NCBI GenBank assembly: GCA_031267635.1
Contig: JAIRYX010000023.1
Span: forward strand, 1-14,648
Reading direction: 5' to 3'
DNA: 14,648 bases
Source: Planctomycetaceae bacterium
Lineage (GTDB): Bacteria > Planctomycetota > Planctomycetia > Pirellulales > Thermoguttaceae
Shown: in pieces, positions 14,292-14,648 of the stretch
Layout of the letters: every line of letters begins with the position of its first letter
Position numbering within the stretch: position 1 is the first letter of the stretch
Position numbers and translations under genes: made by a program
The notes under the pieces: model-generated
What the model was told of the DNA's origin: nothing
The model's input: the letters and a program-made list of their open reading frames with translations, nothing else
The model's database searches: none

Positions 14292-14520
14292 ATTTGCATA
14301 TGTAAATTAAGTAACATACATAAGTAAATATCTCATTTGCATATGTAAATAAGTAATAGACCTTTTCTCTAACCCTATCAATAGACCGAACACTATTCAA
14401 AAAACAGTTATTTTTTATTCACCTGTTTTGCCTAAACAACCTGATGTGAAGTTAGAGAAAAGGTCTAATACACACATGTAATTGGCACATTTACTTATGT
14501 TCATTATTTACTCATGTTAC
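14292..14520. repeat. Nested inverted-repeat element, MITE-like
   Basis: Perfect 17-bp arms TAGACCTTTTCTCTAAC (14357-14373) and its complement (14451-14467) flank a 77-bp centre. Outside them a second pair, ACATAAGTAAAT (14318-14329) and ATTTACTTATGT (14489-14500), also matches inverted, and GTAAC (14311-14315) pairs with GTTAC (14516-14520). The near-palindrome ATTTGCATATGTAAAT is present twice, at 14292-14307 and 14335-14350. No transposase is encoded, so this is either a non-autonomous element or a large structured 3' region. Confidence 0.55.
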
Positions 14521-14648
14521 GCATTTTTGGTCTACATTTAGGAAAGTTATTGTACTACCGTTAAAAACGTGATTGCGGAATTGCATAAACCTGGTAAGAT
14601 ACGTATTCGAGGTGGACGGCACCCCGAAATTTACGAGTAACCCAGTAG
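14512..14648 (-). CDS. C-terminal fragment of a probable GxxExxY-family (PDDEXK_3) protein, partial
   Basis: A minus-strand frame enters from beyond the right edge of the window and runs 44 codons to a TGA at 14514-14512. It begins TGLLVNFGVPSTSNTYLTRF. The (G)LLVNFG segment is the hallmark near the C-terminus of GxxExxY proteins (PF13366, PD-(D/E)XK-like). In that family only about 10 residues, often LEYKR-like, usually follow; here about 36 unrelated residues follow. A neighbouring frame contains HLEYVSYQVYA, so a frameshift just after NFG is possible. Only the tail is visible, so the family call rests on one motif. Confidence 0.45.
   Translation of the reverse strand, partial: TGLLVNFGVPSTSNTYLTRFMQFRNHVFNGSTITFLNVDQKCVT

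Noticed and set aside
14542..14640. Short plus-strand frame ending ELHKPGKIRIRGGRHPEIYE
   Set aside because: No ATG, only a GTG giving 23 residues; the minus strand of the same DNA carries the more convincing GLLVNFG motif.

Overview
The window most likely comes from a planctomycete. The best marker is a DUF1559 (PF07596) prepilin-like protein: an N-terminal FTLVELLVVIAIIGIL segment, then LLPAVQAAREAARRMQCTNH, and a C-terminal His-x9-Asp-Gly motif. It is paired with a small regulatory-like lipoprotein. A signal peptidase I with an inserted CPxC/CPxC zinc-ribbon-like pair and an FHA-GAF-histidine kinase fit the same phylum. No rRNA or tRNA was seen, so the assignment rests on protein families only.

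Layout. 1-1490 is repeat DNA built almost entirely on a 21-bp (7-codon) period in several sequence families, many units being small hairpins; it is probably not conventional coding sequence. 1492-10327 is a run of minus-strand genes; listed from low to high coordinates: FHA-GAF-histidine kinase (1492-3291), signal peptidase I (3346-4749), tRNA-dihydrouridine synthase (5011-5997), lipoprotein (6238-6648), DUF1559 prepilin-like gene (6743-7892), TauE/SafE permease (8300-9064), and a protein with alpha-CTD-like hairpins and a helix-turn-helix (9116-10327). After a 650-bp gap come a small plus-strand membrane protein (10976-11203), a bidirectional terminator, and a minus-strand YgiQ-type radical SAM gene (11274-14024) with a roughly 195-residue hexapeptide tail. 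The right end holds degenerate 21-bp repeats, an inverted-repeat element and the 3' end of a probable GxxExxY-family gene running off the window.

The strongest find is at the 5' end of the DUF1559 gene. An ATG with a good ribosome binding site (7892) leads directly into 21 tandem copies of a pentanucleotide (7779-7887). The prepilin body lies beyond the tract in a different frame, so with 21 copies the gene reads as OFF; 19, 22 or 25 copies would put it in frame. A good sigma-54 -24/-12 match sits about 80 nt upstream of the start-codon region. Together these suggest a phase-variable, RpoN-driven pseudopilin-like surface gene.

The second theme is the 21-bp period. It recurs in unrelated sequences at 39-1258, 8144-8206 and 14185-14268. 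From about residue 29 onward, one open frame (160-732) keeps a single heptad register through three sequence families.
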